Both the position numbers and the translations under genes were made by a program. From assembly GCA_947561395.2 (NCBI GenBank), contig OX387184.1, positions 806,001 to 870,000 of the forward strand: a DNA stretch of 64,000 nucleotides, written 5' to 3'. The notes under the pieces were generated by a model. It ran no database searches and was not told where the DNA came from. It worked only from the letters and a program-made list of their open reading frames with translations. Shown here in pieces: positions 13,001 to 27,560 of this stretch. Source of the stretch: Buxus sempervirens (Eukaryota; Streptophyta; Magnoliopsida; Buxales; Buxaceae). The stretch's first letter is position 1. Each line of letters begins with the position of its first letter.

Positions 13001-16000
13001 GTTGGTGTGGCTCATACTTTCATCTGAGTCCATACACGAGAATATAACTCGTTTTTGGAGGTTTCAACCAATGTGCGAGGAGCTCCGCCCTATATTAGTA
13101 AATTTTTCTAATATACTAGGGTTAGGTTTGTAATCAGTGTCTGGGTATAAAACAGAAGTTATAACCCTATATTAGTAATCTTTTTTCTTTGAATACTGGA
13201 AACCTGTCTCTCTCCTGTGGATGTAGGCACATTGTCAAACCACGTAAATCTGTTAGCACAGTTTCTATTGATCTTTCTTTGCTATCTCAAAGTTAATATC
13301 ACAACATTGACTTTTCTCTTTTGTAATAATTATATTACAATTGTCCATGGCTAAGAATGCATCAAGAGTAGTTAGTTGTCTTGTGCCTTAACGCGATGAA
13401 GATATAGCACAAAGAATTAGAAGTCAATAGTTTTAAGTAAAGAGAAGCTTTTAGATTGCTATGTGATCAATATGTTCAACTAAATTTAAAAAAATATCAA
13501 CAGGAAAGCCATTATTCATGCTGTGATGTAAAATGCCGGTCAACAAACAAGTAACATATGTATAGGAAAATTGTTGCTGAGATGAATATTTCCCAAAAGG
13601 TATAGCTAATAAACTAACATATCTATGAGTGTTTATGTTTGTCCAAATAGGAGATAAGTCTTAAAGAAAGTAGGTTAAAAGGATGTAGGCATTTAAGGCA
13701 AAGATCTAAGGAGTGGTTGTGAGAAGTTGTGAGGGGTTACTTATTGGGGGATCTAAGTGGGTGCAAGAAAGAACCGAAAAAAATAAATAAATAGATAAAC
13801 CTAAAATGGAATCAGTTAAAAAGAATTGAAAATGTGACTAAATACAGTTTTTGCAGATTGGAATGGAGTAACAGGATTCATGTTGCCAAGTCCAACTAAT
13901 TGGGATTAGGGAATTCTGTTGTTAATGTAATTGTACCTTAATTTATATCAGATCAATTTTATTCACCATCTTATGTAGAATATGAAATTGAATAATTTGG
14001 ATTGGGAAATCAAATAATGAAGTCCTTACCACATAGAAGAAGAAAGGAATCTTAGCCCAAAAACTAGTGTGTGCTCTCACAAAAGATGTCTCATGAGTGA
14101 GCCTGAATCTTGAAGGATCTGCAATTTAGCACATAAAAAGTCCAGTGTAACAACAACAACTAATAAATGATATTGGCTATTTTATGTTAAAGAGAACAGA
14201 AAATACAAACCTCAAGATAGAATGTAAAAGGAGATCCATACCATTTGAAAATTCGTAGTCATGGGATGAAGTCTCCCTCTCCCAGTCCTTCCATCCACGA
14301 ATCTGCATAGTATTCTCAGAGAAAAATCAAATTACATTTATCTATAGAATGAATTTGATTAGAGATGGTATTTTTAGTATATTAACATAAAAGACATGGG
14401 CTGTCAACACATCTGCCAAGTATGCATTGCCATGGACAGAAATATCTGACTGTTCTGTGATACATTACAAAAAAAAAAAAAAAAATAGAACAATGAAGAA
14501 AATAATAGCAAACCTCAACACAAGACATATATGGTTCACCCACGACAATGGATTACATATATGAAATGTTTCCACAACCATCTCCAAGGAGAAAAATCAA
14601 AGAGAACACTCCACTACAAATTATATCCTAGAAAAATTCACACCAACACAAACACTCTTAACAAGAATCATATGCTCATACTTCAATAAGTATACTCTTA
14701 AGATGAAAGGCAATGAATCTTCCCACTACCCTCCTTCAGAACCACTCTCATATTTTCATACGCAAGTCATTCTCCAACGACCAATGTCCGTTTTCATTCA
14801 CCCTAGAGTAACTGTTTGACACAACAAAATGTGATTATTATAGGATCCATGATGGATCTATCATGCCGCAATTCCAAGTATATAATATATCCCTATAAAT
14901 ACTAAACATAATAAAAATGCTTGTGGAGTATTAGGGATCTTGGGACATGACTGTAATTTCCATTCACATAATCATAGAAATGTAAATGGATTTTACAGAA
15001 TTTTACTGGTATAAAACAAATAATCATACCTACAGAGATTAATTTTCTCCTATCAAACAATCATCCCCAAATATAAAACCATGATCACATAATTCTCTAC
15101 TCGTCCTGATACAAATATACCCTCATAGATCAATTTACCCATTTATAACATGTAGAGGCTACGTATAAACACATACATACATGTCACAAGCAGCCTATTT
15201 CAATGAGGACCATATTACAAACATGTTATCCTACATCTTGAAATTCTTGTTGGAAAGAAGACTTTAGATCCACCTACCTTAGTCGCAATATCCTTCTATT
15301 ATTAATATTCATGCAAGGTCCCTAAGTTTTCTATAGAACCTCTTTTCTTATTTTTTCACCCTTCTTCTCCCAATATCCAATCACCTTATCTTCCAAGTTC
15401 ACATGTCTAGAAGTCTCTTACTGCTACGGACATCCAACTCTATCTCTAAATTTTAAGGAAAGAATTAACGAATCCTATTTGTATCCAGGGCCTAGGGTTT
15501 TCCTAATTCAACTTAAATCATTAGTATACCCCATCCTAAGACCTCTAACAACCACCCTAACTCCAACTTTCGTCCAGATCTTATCCAGTAATTAATGCTT
15601 CACCTAATTGCCTGATTTCCTTATTTATTATCCAATTTAAGACCCCTTAAATCAAAGATTATTATCAAAGCATCCTTTTTCACTCAATGGGCTATAAATC
15701 TAGTTATTTAGATCCAACTTGAGCCCATATTAAGTCCAATCAAGTTCTCAAGTCCAATAGTTATTTAATTAATAATTTGTAATAATGACGAAAAGACTAA
15801 GCCACTCCTACGTAAATTTCTAGGTCATTACAAGATCCTTCACAGCTGTGTTCAATAATTTCTTAATAGATGTTTCTCTGTTCTAAACAAGTGTCTCCTC
15901 CACCTTCAATATATATTTAACTATCAAATTTTAAATTTGCAAAACTTATAATGTGTTAGTACCATATTTTATACACTAGTTTAAACAAAGTAAAAATATA

Positions 16001-18804
16001 CAGCATATGGACCCAGTTACTCTACCCCATGATATGGGGCTTATACAAGTCTGACAACTAGAAACACACCCACATCCAAATCTCTAACAAAGCCCAAAAG
16101 AGAAATCAGGCTTAAGAACTCATTCATAGGATTCCAGAATTATATTCTCATTAAGAAACTCAATACTACTCACAAATCAACTGCAAGAAAAATATACACC
16201 TTTTCATAGATAAGAAATGCCGGATAAGATCATAAAAATTTTCTGATCCACAAAGAATTCAAGACAAAACCTTTCCACCAGTCAGCAGGTCAATCCAAAA
16301 CTAGATTTCCCTTGTCAATATCCCGAAGATGATGAAACACAATAAGATTTAAATTGGATCTGTTTCAACTTTCAAGACATCCCAGAGATCAATTTCATAG
16401 TCAATGGCGATTACATGCACTGTAAGTTTCACTCCTCAATGTTGATGTGCCCTTTAAACCATTTTATAGGTTGCAAAGCTGCAACGTTTAAATAAGAGAA
16501 TAGAGACTGCCACACAATTTCACTCACCTTAAGCCTTCCGAGCATCATTGTTATAGCACTATATACAACATGAAACACCGCCAAGAAGAATATGAAGATG
16601 TGCAATTGATGTAATCCATGCACAGAAATAAGAGGCTCATAACCCTGTCGACAGTAATCACATCAGTTATGATCTTGGAAAGAGAGATTAATGCAGTAAT
16701 TCCAAAATACTATGCAGATGAAAAGTAGACTTCGGAGATCCTTCCAAGAGTGGTGACATAATCATTGATTGGTTATGCACTAGAAGTGGCTAATGGCTAT
16801 AACTTCTACTCAATTGTTTTGTACATTTTTGTGGGAAGTTTGACCTTCTGTTTCTGTGTGCAGAGACATTTTTATATCCTATATATCACTTCCAATATCT
16901 GACAATGATAATTATGTGATTTTTTAAAATTTTCAAGTTCTAAGAAAAAATTATTCATGACTTGCAGTCATAGTATAATCAACATCTGGTCCTTTTGATC
17001 ATTCCTTGACCTCATGAGCTGTTTATGATCAACACCAAGTTCTAATTAAACAAATTCCTTTTCAGAATTTCGCAACGACTTTTTGACAAATTACGTATTT
17101 CCTAAGTAGAACTTCCAATGTTTTTCACACTCAACTTAGTTAAGTATTTTCTAGGATTAGAAATCTTGAACATGGATGTGTTAACCAAGTAACACTCTCA
17201 GTTATTTTACATTGAAAAGGTTGATTTGACTGGCCGATTGGAAATTGACATCAACCAGATTTCTACATACGAAGATGTAGCTTTGATTATATACATGTGT
17301 TCTAAAAACACCATGTATTTAGTCTCAGTCTAAGCAACTGCAGTTCAATTTACCTCGAAGATTAGCTGTGCGTCTTGCACTTACCTTCTTGCAAGAAGGA
17401 GCATCACCATCAGCAGCTAAAATTCTATGGTCGTTCCATAAAAGTCTTCGATGAGGTTCCCCAGAACCTGTTTCCGGCTTATTTTGTGCTTCCCCAGGCA
17501 CCTTTGCCCCGTGCTCTCCTGCCCCAGGCAGCTTTGTCACATGCTCCCCTCTAAAGGGGCACGGCAACATTGTATCTGCAAACTTTAAGGGAATACAAAT
17601 TCTGGCGATGTAGTTCTGCCCAAAAGTCAGGAGCAAGGAAATAAAACCCAGAACCATCAACTCTGCAAAAAGGAGAAAAAAAAGGGGAAAAAAGAAAGGA
17701 GGGAGAGAGCACTTAGAAAGGACATCACTAGTTTGTATTGTAAAAATCGAAGAGAAAGGGAAGCATCAAGTAACCAAGGGAAAGGCCAATTTCTCTTTTA
17801 GCTCCTCCTTGAAAATATTGAGAATGCAGTTAATGTTTTTACCAGCTTTAACCTTCTCTAGAGCTTCAAACAGAGCTTTCTTTCGCCTTTCTGTAAACCA
17901 CTGAAATCAAAATAGCATAAAAACAGGATCCATAAGTAGGTGATAGAGATTCAAGTGGCCAGATAGAAACATAAGTAGGTGATAGAGATTTAAGTGATCA
18001 GATTAGATAGAAACATCTCAAATTAACATAAATGACCATTAAAAAAGATTTCCAAATGTTGAGCAAAATTCCCAGTCTTAGCTCTCTAACTTGTAAAAAA
18101 AACACGAATTATTAGAACCATCAGTGAAAAACTGAAACTGAATAGATATTACCCTTAACCATGAACCCACCCCTGGCCTTGAGTGTAAGGCCAATTCATA
18201 ATAACAATAAACCCAAGCTAAAACGAATACAAAGCCATGCAGGCAAAATCAAGGAACCTTAGTCCAAACCTTCCTTCTTAAATCTTGAATCCACCCTTTG
18301 ACAAGTAAGAAACTACAAAACCAAATATCCATGTGATGTGGGCAGAAAGAAAAGCAAAGCACAAGAGAAGCTTATAAAGAAAAAAGGAAAAGAAAGAAGA
18401 AAAACCAATCCATTTGATATGTAGTCTAAATCAACATAACTAACAATAAAAACGACCAAAAAACTTTTTAAATTTGGGCTGACAACATGAATCCTGCCCC
18501 GCCATTTTGAATTATCAAAAACCTAGTTCTCATCATTTTATACCGGGAATCAACGATCAAAACTATCTCAATAAGTCCATGGAAATAACTCCATGACATC
18601 CAGCAAAAGGATTATAAAAAAATGATGAAATTTGAGGAAAGAAAATTAAAATCTAAACAGAAAATATATTACCTCTCCAACCATATGAAGAACCTTCTCC
18701 AACATTATAGAAATTATGATAATAACCGCACATACAGTTGCAACAGCCCATGTGGGTGTCTGATCGAGCTCCCTTGAATGAGAGCTTCCTCCTCCCGCCG
18801 CCAT
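10006..18804 (-). CDS. MLO: MLO-family seven-transmembrane protein
   Basis: An MLO-family plasma-membrane protein, predicted at 561 residues. Fifteen exons: 18673-18804, 17843-17900, 17385-17662, 16528-16644, 14242-14302, 14030-14118, 12626-12700, 12458-12546, 12286-12335, 12142-12182, 11885-12058, 11208-11243, 11026-11093, 10622-10682, 10006-10362. All are GT-AG, and phases sum to an open frame. Diagnostic stretches are [59 protein letters not shown] (split by an intron), [31 protein letters not shown] and [15 protein letters not shown]. The last exon begins [12 protein letters not shown] and contains the calmodulin-binding helix [12 protein letters not shown], with Trp about 464. MLO proteins act as calmodulin-regulated membrane proteins and powdery-mildew susceptibility factors; which clade this is cannot be told by eye. 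The TM core and cytosolic tail look complete. Confidence 0.93.
17931..18014. repeat. 39-bp tandem duplication in MLO intron 1
   Basis: CATAAGTAGGTGATAGAGAT recurs at 17931 and 17970, with following sequence diverged by a few bases and a short insertion. It is intronic and has no evident effect on the splice sites. Confidence 0.8.
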
Positions 18805-19861
18805 GATTAAAAGCCCGAAGGAGCTTCAAAACCAACAAAACAGGAATCTCTGCAACAAACCCCACCTATATTTATCTGGGCCTTGGAAAAAAAATGTTGA
18901 AACAAGGTATTACAGAAGCTTTTCCATCCACAAAGGCTCGCAGGCTATGGCTGAAGAAGCCATAGAGTCGAATAATCGCGCTTCAGATGATGAAAAACCA
19001 TCATTACGTTTCTGCAAAAGCTGGTCGTGAAGAGCGGTTTGAAGGCGTTTCCATTCCATGCAACGGTAAAAGATCCATGCTCGCATCGGGACAAATAAGT
19101 GGCCGTTAGCAAGCGGGGATTATGAAGATACCCACATTTAAAAGAAAAAATTTCGAACATGCCCCCGACGAACTCATTAACGAGAGCATTCGTAGGGATT
19201 TCGTTCGGATGCGGTCAAAACGTAGCCACGAGAACGATAAGCAAAAACGGAAAATATTAGACCGTTGTGCAGTATGCGTATTAAATTATATATTCTAATT
19301 AGAAACTTATACCCTTGCACGTTGAAAATTCATTATCTTTTTTCATATTGACTTTAATATCCTAAATAATAATTCATCGTATTAAATTTTATATCCCAAA
19401 TAATAACTAACACCTACAAAAAAATATGCACGAGCCGAGTCCAAAAAAGAAGATGATTAATGAAGTACATAACAAAAATAATCATTATCATCAGTGTCGT
19501 TTTCTTCGCCCAATATCTATACTGTATATAAAGCAAAGAGGCAAGATTCGGACCTGACATTTCATGCCCAAAACGCCTTCAAAATTTTCCTATTTTACAG
19601 ATTTTTTATGTCACACCAGCATAACTAGACACATAGAATGGCATGCAATTTGAGTTCTTGGTTTTAAGGTTGAGTGTTTTTCTAATCTTGTATGATAACA
19701 CTTGATAGTGTTCGTCAGATAAAATGTATTTTATCTTAGTGCCTAGGTTGACCAGTGCTACTTTTCAATGGTTCTTGATGAGGGGGTTATTCAAAGTGAA
19801 AACGAGAATATTTTGCCCTAGCTAATTATATACGTCAGATAAAATGTATCCCAAAATATCT
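18805..19861. other. Intergenic: MLO promoter side and S-acyltransferase 3' side
   Basis: No gene is supportable. The MLO 5' leader should lie just above 18805. The rest is AT-rich, and the short ORFs at 18803-19160 overlap the MLO leader on both strands and look like chance frames. The motif GTCAGATAAAATGTAT occurs twice, at about 19716 and 19833. Confidence 0.5.
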
Positions 19862-22800
19862 TTAAGGCAACCTAGAAGAAGAAAACTGTTTTGGCTGAAA
19901 ATCACTTGGAACGAACACAGGAAGCTGACCTCCCCTCTGTGACCGACCCCGTTCGTGATGACTTGATGTGGATATCCTGTTAGAACTGGCTATATTTGGT
20001 GCATCACCATTCTTGGAGTCTCCGGTAAACCGTTCAGTCACAAGAGGGCCACCGAAAAATATGGATTGACCTGTGTATGAAAGTTCTGTTCCAACATCCT
20101 GAGACGAAGAGCCAGTAACTCTAGAAGCAGTGGACATGAAACGCCCAGCCTTTTGATCCCAGAACACTGAGGACCTCGAGTTTTCCATAACATGCCCACT
20201 GTTTTTCATGATTGGGTCCCATGCTAAACTATTTCTAAGGGCAGTATCATTCCCATTACTAGTCTCTTCCGACCAAGAAGATTGATCTGTTGGTAACCGA
20301 TACGTTGGGTTGAAGTGCTGTCTGTTAGAAGTCTGCTGTTCCAGAGGAGAAGGGGTAAGGCTCTTTGTGTGGTGAGAACTGCTGAAATTGCTATGGCCAC
20401 ATGTTTCAAGATCCTCCCTGCTTGCTTGACTTGGTGCATAAGAACTCCTCAGAGGACATAACCTTGAACTCCCTGCTCGAGCATTTCTGTTATTAGACCC
20501 AAGATCAGTACTGACTGGACTGCTTTTTCCGCTCAGGTCATCACTTGATGGGCGATTAGAGCAATATGGATGATGATGAGAATTAACAGGACGTAGCACG
20601 GAGGATGATGCTCTAGCTTTAGCAGCTGCTCTAACAGCCTCATTAGAATCCAACTTTGCAAGCTTCCATGCACTGATTCGCACTGGATGTTGGGGATATC
20701 TTTTTCCCTTATCAGATGAATCAATTGCATCAGGATCAATTGTTGATGGTACACGTCCTGGGCCCAAATGTGGGATAACTTCATCCTGTTTGGTGGATAT
20801 CAGACACAGAAAATAGCTTTACTTTATAGAAGGTTTCATTTGATCAACATTAAATAGAAACAAATACCAAAATGAAATTAGATTATTTGGGACGGTCAGT
20901 GATAGTGAGCAGTTAGTGGCCAACTTAGGATGAAAAATAGCCCATCTGCAATCATATGATGTTGTAGTATTACCTGATTGTCCATGAAGATTCTTGGAGG
21001 GGTACACCAAGTAACTTTATATTGCAAGCCCATCCCTAGTGAGCTTCTACCACTAGCAGCAGTAACAGCTGAACTGTTGGGTGAAGAAGGTAGACTCTGC
21101 TGATCTCCTCCATCTACAGATGGTCTGGGTGGTTCACTTTGCGTCCTCATGGCCACAACATACTCGTATGTTGTAATACCCTAACAAAGATTACATAAAT
21201 CCTAGTTGTTTCTTGTGTTTGTAACTTAATAATGGGATGAAATTGGGTTATGATAGAGATTCAAAGGAACACACCTTCCATATCAAAATCATATGGAAAA
21301 AGAAAAGTTCTCCCAAAGGCACAGTAGCCAGTAAAGAAACAGCAGTGCAGAGGGCCTGAAGCAAAGGAATCAGATATAAAAATTAAAACCACAGAAAGCA
21401 CTACAAAATGCCACAAAAAGGTAATAAAGAATAAGGAATGTAGGATACGAGGTGCAACACCGCCAAATAAAAATTGGAGAAAAAAAAGAAGCTTCTGTCA
21501 TATAATTGCATTGATATTCCTTTATTTTTTCTTTGGTCTCTTTTGTAGGCACTTGGTCTCTTTTGTGGGCAAACCAGTGCACTGATCTGCATTTATCATT
21601 TCTCATAAAAGAATACCAACAGTGACATGCATCACAATTTGGTGAAGAGAAGCTAAATTAATTTCAATTATTTTATTTTTATGGTAACATCAAATGGGAT
21701 AATCATCATGAAGACTCATTTTGGACACGAGCATGTTTTTGCTGCTGTGCTTTTAGGCCTATAAAGGATCAATCCTCAACCCATGATCTGATTGAAAATA
21801 CATTCTAGAGAGTTACAATTAACATAAAAAAAAGGGCACAAAAGTGCATGAAATTTCACCGAGTATGAAACACAGACCTTTGCCAGTAAGGCAAACAACA
21901 CTCTTAGGTACCTCAAATTTTCCCTTTCAATCAAAACATTTACAAGAATATCAGAATATATAAATGAAAGGTTTATCCGAGAAAATGCAATGCAGACAGC
22001 AATATACCACAACAGTTGCAAAAGGGGGACGGGAGAATCCAACTCCAAGCCTTTCAGTTATCTGGTTTTCAGTACCCTTTCTATCAATGAAGCAATGAAC
22101 AAGGACAGCGACACCTACTCCAAACTGCACAATGAGCTGATAAAGAAAGGAAGAAATAGTAAGAATATTGGTATGTTTTAGAAAAAAGGAAAAGCCATGA
22201 AGCCTGATCTGAATGGGAATTACAGTTGGAAAACTTATAATAATTTGCTATTTTTATTGCTTACCCAAAGAAGGCTTGCTGTCATAAGGGCTACAAATGT
22301 GATATAATTTTTCCTCCCCACACAATTATTCAACCACTGCACCACAAAGGTCAACAGTTTTTAACATACCCATATTAACCCTAATGCATAAGTACAAGAA
22401 ATATGGACCTATAGTCTGAATATGTAGAGAAAATTATTATTGAATAAGCTGAGTATAAAAAATAGAAGCACAGGCAGGGTTTTTGGGCCACCAAGGAAAT
22501 CTCCTAGGAAAACATTCAATAATATCATATGATCCATTCATCTAGTCTGCAGTCCTCCACATGGACCATCCTTAGTATGTTTCCTGACAATCCCAAAATA
22601 AAACAACAGATATGCTAGATAGAAATCAGAAAGAATTGTTTTATGATAAGGAGATCTTAATACTGAAAGACATTGAAAGAAGCAACTCCAAAAGAAGATA
22701 CTTATTTCATACCCGGCAATGATGATCAAACACATCAACACATTTGTCACAACTTCTGCAGTGTTTGCTGAACTTACGTACCTACACAAGAACAAAATCA

Positions 22801-25679
22801 TCACCGTATAATTGATCTTCTTCTCCATTATTTCTTTGGCAGGTCACTTGACATCAAATTAACAATGTCAACGCATATTCCAAAATTAACATAAACCATG
22901 GTCATTATGGGTGTGGGTTTGGGCCATTATTAACCATAACGAAAAAGGCTGCATTTTAAAAAATAAATATTATAACACGAAATTATTAATATTTTGGTAC
23001 TAAATTAAATAAATGTAGTAGAAGTAGTAAAAATAATATTGAATTGACAATAACAATCCAAAGAAAAGGAATACTAACTCATATAATAGAAATAATGAAA
23101 ATAATATTGAATTGACATGTAGTCTGTTTCTTTGTAATGTTGAATAAAAGAGTCAGTAAACAAATTGGATTGATAAAGCATAACCAGCTTTATGGGACCC
23201 AATTCCAAAGATTAATAATTAGTCTTGTTCTTCTGGGTTTTAAGGGATCCCAGCTCTAAGCTCTTACATGCACAGAGCAATCAACATTTTATGTTTTTAC
23301 CGCACAACTTTACTTATCTTTCCAAGCTTCCAAGCTATTCAGTTCAAATGTTGAGCATGCAATTGAGTTCTTTTAGAATTTGAGAACTGAACTCTTATGG
23401 GATGGGACTCTAAGTCTCAATAATAGCTATATCCCCTCAACTGCACTAACCCTTTTTGAATGTGTCGAGTCAGTGACATTATCAAGACTCATATCATGTT
23501 TCAATTTAAAATTGCATTAGATAGCCACTAAAATTGAAAACTTGGCTAGAACGATTTCCATACCTCTGCATTGCACAAGGTGCAAAATAAAGCATCTTCC
23601 TCACAAGCTTGTTGCTGAATAATATCTTCATCATTGTGGCAATCTGCTTTGACTAGAAAACCACAAAAGAAGCCTCCAAACTTGGAACAACAGCTTGGAT
23701 TATGTCTAGCATATTTTCCTCCATTTTTTAGACCTATCTTATAAGGCTCTTCAACAGAAGCAGCATTCCCTGATACCAACAATTAAGCTTTTATATATGC
23801 AAAGAGGTAATATTACCATTCACAAGGTCAATAATAGTCTAAAGGTCAAAAGAGAATCAGTTCATTTTGTCCACTGGATTCATTTAATCTTCCACGTAGA
23901 ATGTTCTTTAAGGTCAAAACACTAACCAGGAAAATCAGTTTGTGATCTAAAGGCTGATGCCTCATCAGCCCCAACCAGAATTCCTGGATCAGCGGGATCA
24001 ATAGCTGTGCATCTAATGTATAGTACAAACACTGAAAGTGCCTGGAAAAAAAGGAAAATGTTGAAGAATTTAATTAAGATATGCCAGAAAGATAAAATTA
24101 TTTATTAAAAAAAAAAGGACAATTGGTGGCCAAAAGTTCAAATTTCTTCACCGTATAATTACTGTACTCACCAAGAAAGAATAAACACCAACAGCTATGT
24201 ATTCATATATGTCTTTTCCAAGAAATGGAGCAAAAAAGGCATAAAATGCAACAAGAAGCAAGAAAAATATGGTTATGGCCACAACCTGCAGGCAAAGAAA
24301 AAAAAATGAGAATGAGAATAAGATCCTTCCAATTAAATGATAACTCAATTAGCTTGCAGGAGTGGTCATGCAGGTTACAAGAGCATACATCTGGCAATAC
24401 TAAGAGACAACTCTGTAAGCATGTAATATAATAATTCTTTCCAACCTCTTCGATAAAAAATATAATAAGAAGCTGATAAACCCATATTAGAAAAACATAT
24501 GCAAAGTGGGGTGGATTACTGACTTGACCCTTCTAACCATCTCAACATCTCATTTATATTAGAAATAAGTAACTTGTGTTTAGGAGATTAGTTGTGGCTA
24601 TTATCCAACTAAAGTTCACATCATTTATAAGGATCCATAACAATGCTGACCCAAGAGATTTCAGTTCGAAAGTAACTTTTGTCGATGCAAAAATAAAAGA
24701 GTGGGTATCATGCAGCTTAATTTTGGACAGGGATGTAATATATACAATCACATGAATTTAAGACATCCAACCATAGAACTTTTCTAAATTGGAAAGCCTC
24801 ATGGATCCTCGATCACCATTAATCTACAGTGCAAAAATTGAAATGCTCTCCCATTTCAATGAATGCACTTTCATCTGAATTGCATCACTGTCAATCCCCA
24901 TTTAATCGGAAATCATGCCCATCAAAAACTGAAGTTAGACCTTCCCTTTATGTCACAAATCAGATACAGTAAATTCACATCAAGTGATTTCCCAGCGAAC
25001 CAAGTAGTTGGGTGCCTACCGACAACCCACACATGACAGACAGTAAGCTCTTACATAAGATGTAAGTCTGTGAACTGTAATGCAGCAGGCCTTTTCAACA
25101 ACCCATTAGAATCTACAACCTCTAGTACAGAGTGAGAAGATATCTGATGTAAACTCCTTTTCTCATAAGATTCTTCACGGACACCATCAAGTTCTTTGTA
25201 GTGCCTTCTTTGAATAGTGATTAGTTCCATATATTTCCATCAGACTGTCATATGTCATAAATGAAAATAATGCCAGAATGTCACAACAGTCACACAACAA
25301 ATGAAGAAAATTTCATCCAAACTCACTCGCAGTCTCTTTATTTCTTATAATTGAGGAAAAATTCAGAAGCTCATCAGATCAATGTGTCTAAAACGAAAAA
25401 CTCTACAAGCCTCAAACCATGGATCTAGCATACCAGGAAAAAAGATATATGTCGTGTGTAAATTTGAATGTCCATGATTACACACACAGAGTTGGAGAAT
25501 GGAGAGTGGTTTTAGAATTCGGACAACCAAACAACAAAACAGCATCACAAAGAGACAGAAATCCTTGAGAACAGCCACATTTCCGCAAGCAATTAAAGCG
25601 GGAAGTAAAAGAGTATGTAAACAAAACAATATGCCTGAAACTTGTGAGCAGGGAGCTCCCATCCATGCCGCCTCGCCAT
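19862..25679 (-). CDS. DHHC-type protein S-acyltransferase
   Basis: A palmitoyltransferase that adds fatty acids to protein cysteines at membranes, predicted at 653 residues. Ten exons: 25635-25679, 24172-24285, 23927-24041, 23564-23769, 22713-22781, 22265-22336, 22008-22136, 21275-21355, 20974-21180, 19862-20785. The N-terminus [15 protein letters not shown] joins [20 protein letters not shown], giving the first membrane helix. The cysteine-rich domain has [20 protein letters not shown] (DHHC at about 179-182), followed by [11 protein letters not shown]. After the last helices comes the conserved GITTYEY (TTxE motif, 280-283). The roughly 300-residue Ser-rich tail is typical of the plant PAT19-22 group, my best match from memory. 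Intron 1 appears to use a GC donor (CAG|GCATAT); the other introns are GT-AG. Confidence 0.88.
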
Positions 25680-26589
25680 GATCGAGAACAGAGTCGAGAG
25701 TTACGAATCAACGGCGTTTGAAGTCGAAGAAGAACATGAAAAACTAGTTCAGGTGAGCCAAGAACTTAAATCTAGTTCAAAATTTCAAAGCTACTCATCC
25801 GTTCTTCGTTTTTCTCTCCCCCGATCAAAGAAAAACCAAGCACCTGACAGGTTTCGTAACATCCCGACGTCGACCCATCTGTAGGGAACCCAATTTACGA
25901 TGACCAATGGACTTGATTCTTTGTTCTAGGGTTTCTGGAGTTGTGGGTCCTCGAGCCAGGAGCCATGAGAGCAGAAGACGAAGCAGAAGCTCTGTATTTT
26001 TATCACCTACCCTGTTATTCACCGTGGCTCGTTTATCCAGCATTTCTTTCTTTTCCATTCTGTACAGAATAAATAAAGTTGGAGCCGCCCCCTCTTATTT
26101 TACTTTATTCTTTCTTTAACTATTTATGACCATGAAATTAATAAATTATTCCTCATATCCTTAGAAATTTCGGAAAGACCCCCGTGACAGACTTTGTTCT
26201 CTGAGTCACATCATAAATATCACCATTAACTTTCGCAGGATCGTGCACCATCAAAATTATTGAGGGGGACCAAAAGGCCCTTCTACTTTAAATCTAAACG
26301 GCTCAGATCAAAAAAGCCTTCGGACGATCTCAGCTTATTTAAAGCGACTTTCAGATATAGGAAATAGGTGTCTCTGTCCACGACTCCGGACTCCATGTCA
26401 GACTTGGTCCAGAAGAAATCATTTCCAAATACCACCTTTTGACAAGGACCTCATCGAATTTATAAAAATTACCAACCATTTCCGAAAATGACAAAATAAA
26501 CCAAGTCGTCCCAGAAAGTGGATTTAATTTGCACAGTTGTATGGAGTTTGCAGTAATTTTCCTTCATTTTTAAATCACTTTTACCCATG

Positions 26590-26634
26590 TTCTGGGGATG
26601 CTTCAGCTAGGTTTCTGGGGATGCTTCAGCTAGC
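26590..26634. repeat. 23-bp tandem duplication
   Basis: TTCTGGGGATGCTTCAGCTAG is present twice in direct tandem, at 26590 and 26613. Confidence 0.9.
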
Positions 26635-27360
26635 TTAATATAATTGCTTCTTGTTTTATTCTACTCAAGATTCTTGTTTGAAAGCTAGTGACTTTTTCTT
26701 TTTTTTTTCATTTTTAATTGCAACTGCTTCCATGTTGAGCATTCTAATTTGATACATAAAGAACTTGTCTTTCAATTAGCATAGTTTATGAAAGTCAATT
26801 TGAGAATCTTTCATGTTTTCCAATGTAATTTCTTTATACATTTCATGGGTTATGCAGAGGGTTGCAAGTTGTGAGCAGAAACATTATATGAATTTGCACA
26901 GCCTGATTGTGATGGCATTGAGCAGAAGAACATGGATTATGAGAGGGCAAGATCAAAGAATTATATATGATTAACCACAACTGTTAGTTGTTCTTTTCTT
27001 TTCCTTTTTTCCCCTGTTTTTGGGTAGGATTGTGTTGCGGGGTGATAATGGTATCTAGGCACTGGTTCATGGACCATCTCCATTGAATACGAGTCAATGT
27101 AGATCTGCTCCCGCGTTCGACCCATTGACAGCCCTAACTTCAAACTCAATATCCTTTTTTCCTTTCTTTCTTTTTTTTTTTTGTCCCGGAAAAGAACTCA
27201 AATTTTATATCTTCAACCACATGGATCCCCCTATCATCTATAGAGGAAGTCTTTATGGAAACAATATACATAGACAAACACAAGTGTGTGTTCAGAAATT
27301 AAAAATCCAATAAAACATGGATTTCATATATGATTACTTATTTGGAGGTCCTTTAATTAT

Positions 27361-27560
27361 CTACTAGGGGGGTTGCACGCGCTATCCGCGTAGAAAACGT
27401 GAGCCCACTAAGATAAACATTCCAAGGTAGTTACAACATGTTTAAAATAGTGGGGGATTGTTTTGTTTGGGGAGGGTAATGTTTGGAAAAGAAAAAGGGG
27501 CGAGAACTTGGAGGGAATATTCCCCCTCTTCTCTTTATTAATAGTATATATGTGTGCTAT
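27361..27560. repeat. Dispersed repeat family, copy A
   Basis: The stretch containing TTGTTTTGTTTGGGGAGGG, then TATTCCCCCTCTTCTC and TTTATTAATAGTATA, closely resembles 51449-51668, which has TTATTTTGTTTGGGAGGG, TATTCCCACCCTTTCAC and TTTACTAATAAATGGTATAG in the same order. It is probably a transposon-derived repeat; I could not define its termini. Confidence 0.55.

Noticed and set aside
27000..27136. Complete hAT element ending CCATTGACAGCCCTA at 27136
   Set aside because: The right terminus looks plausible, but no matching left terminus or repeat of ACTTCAAA was found, so only the end is noted.
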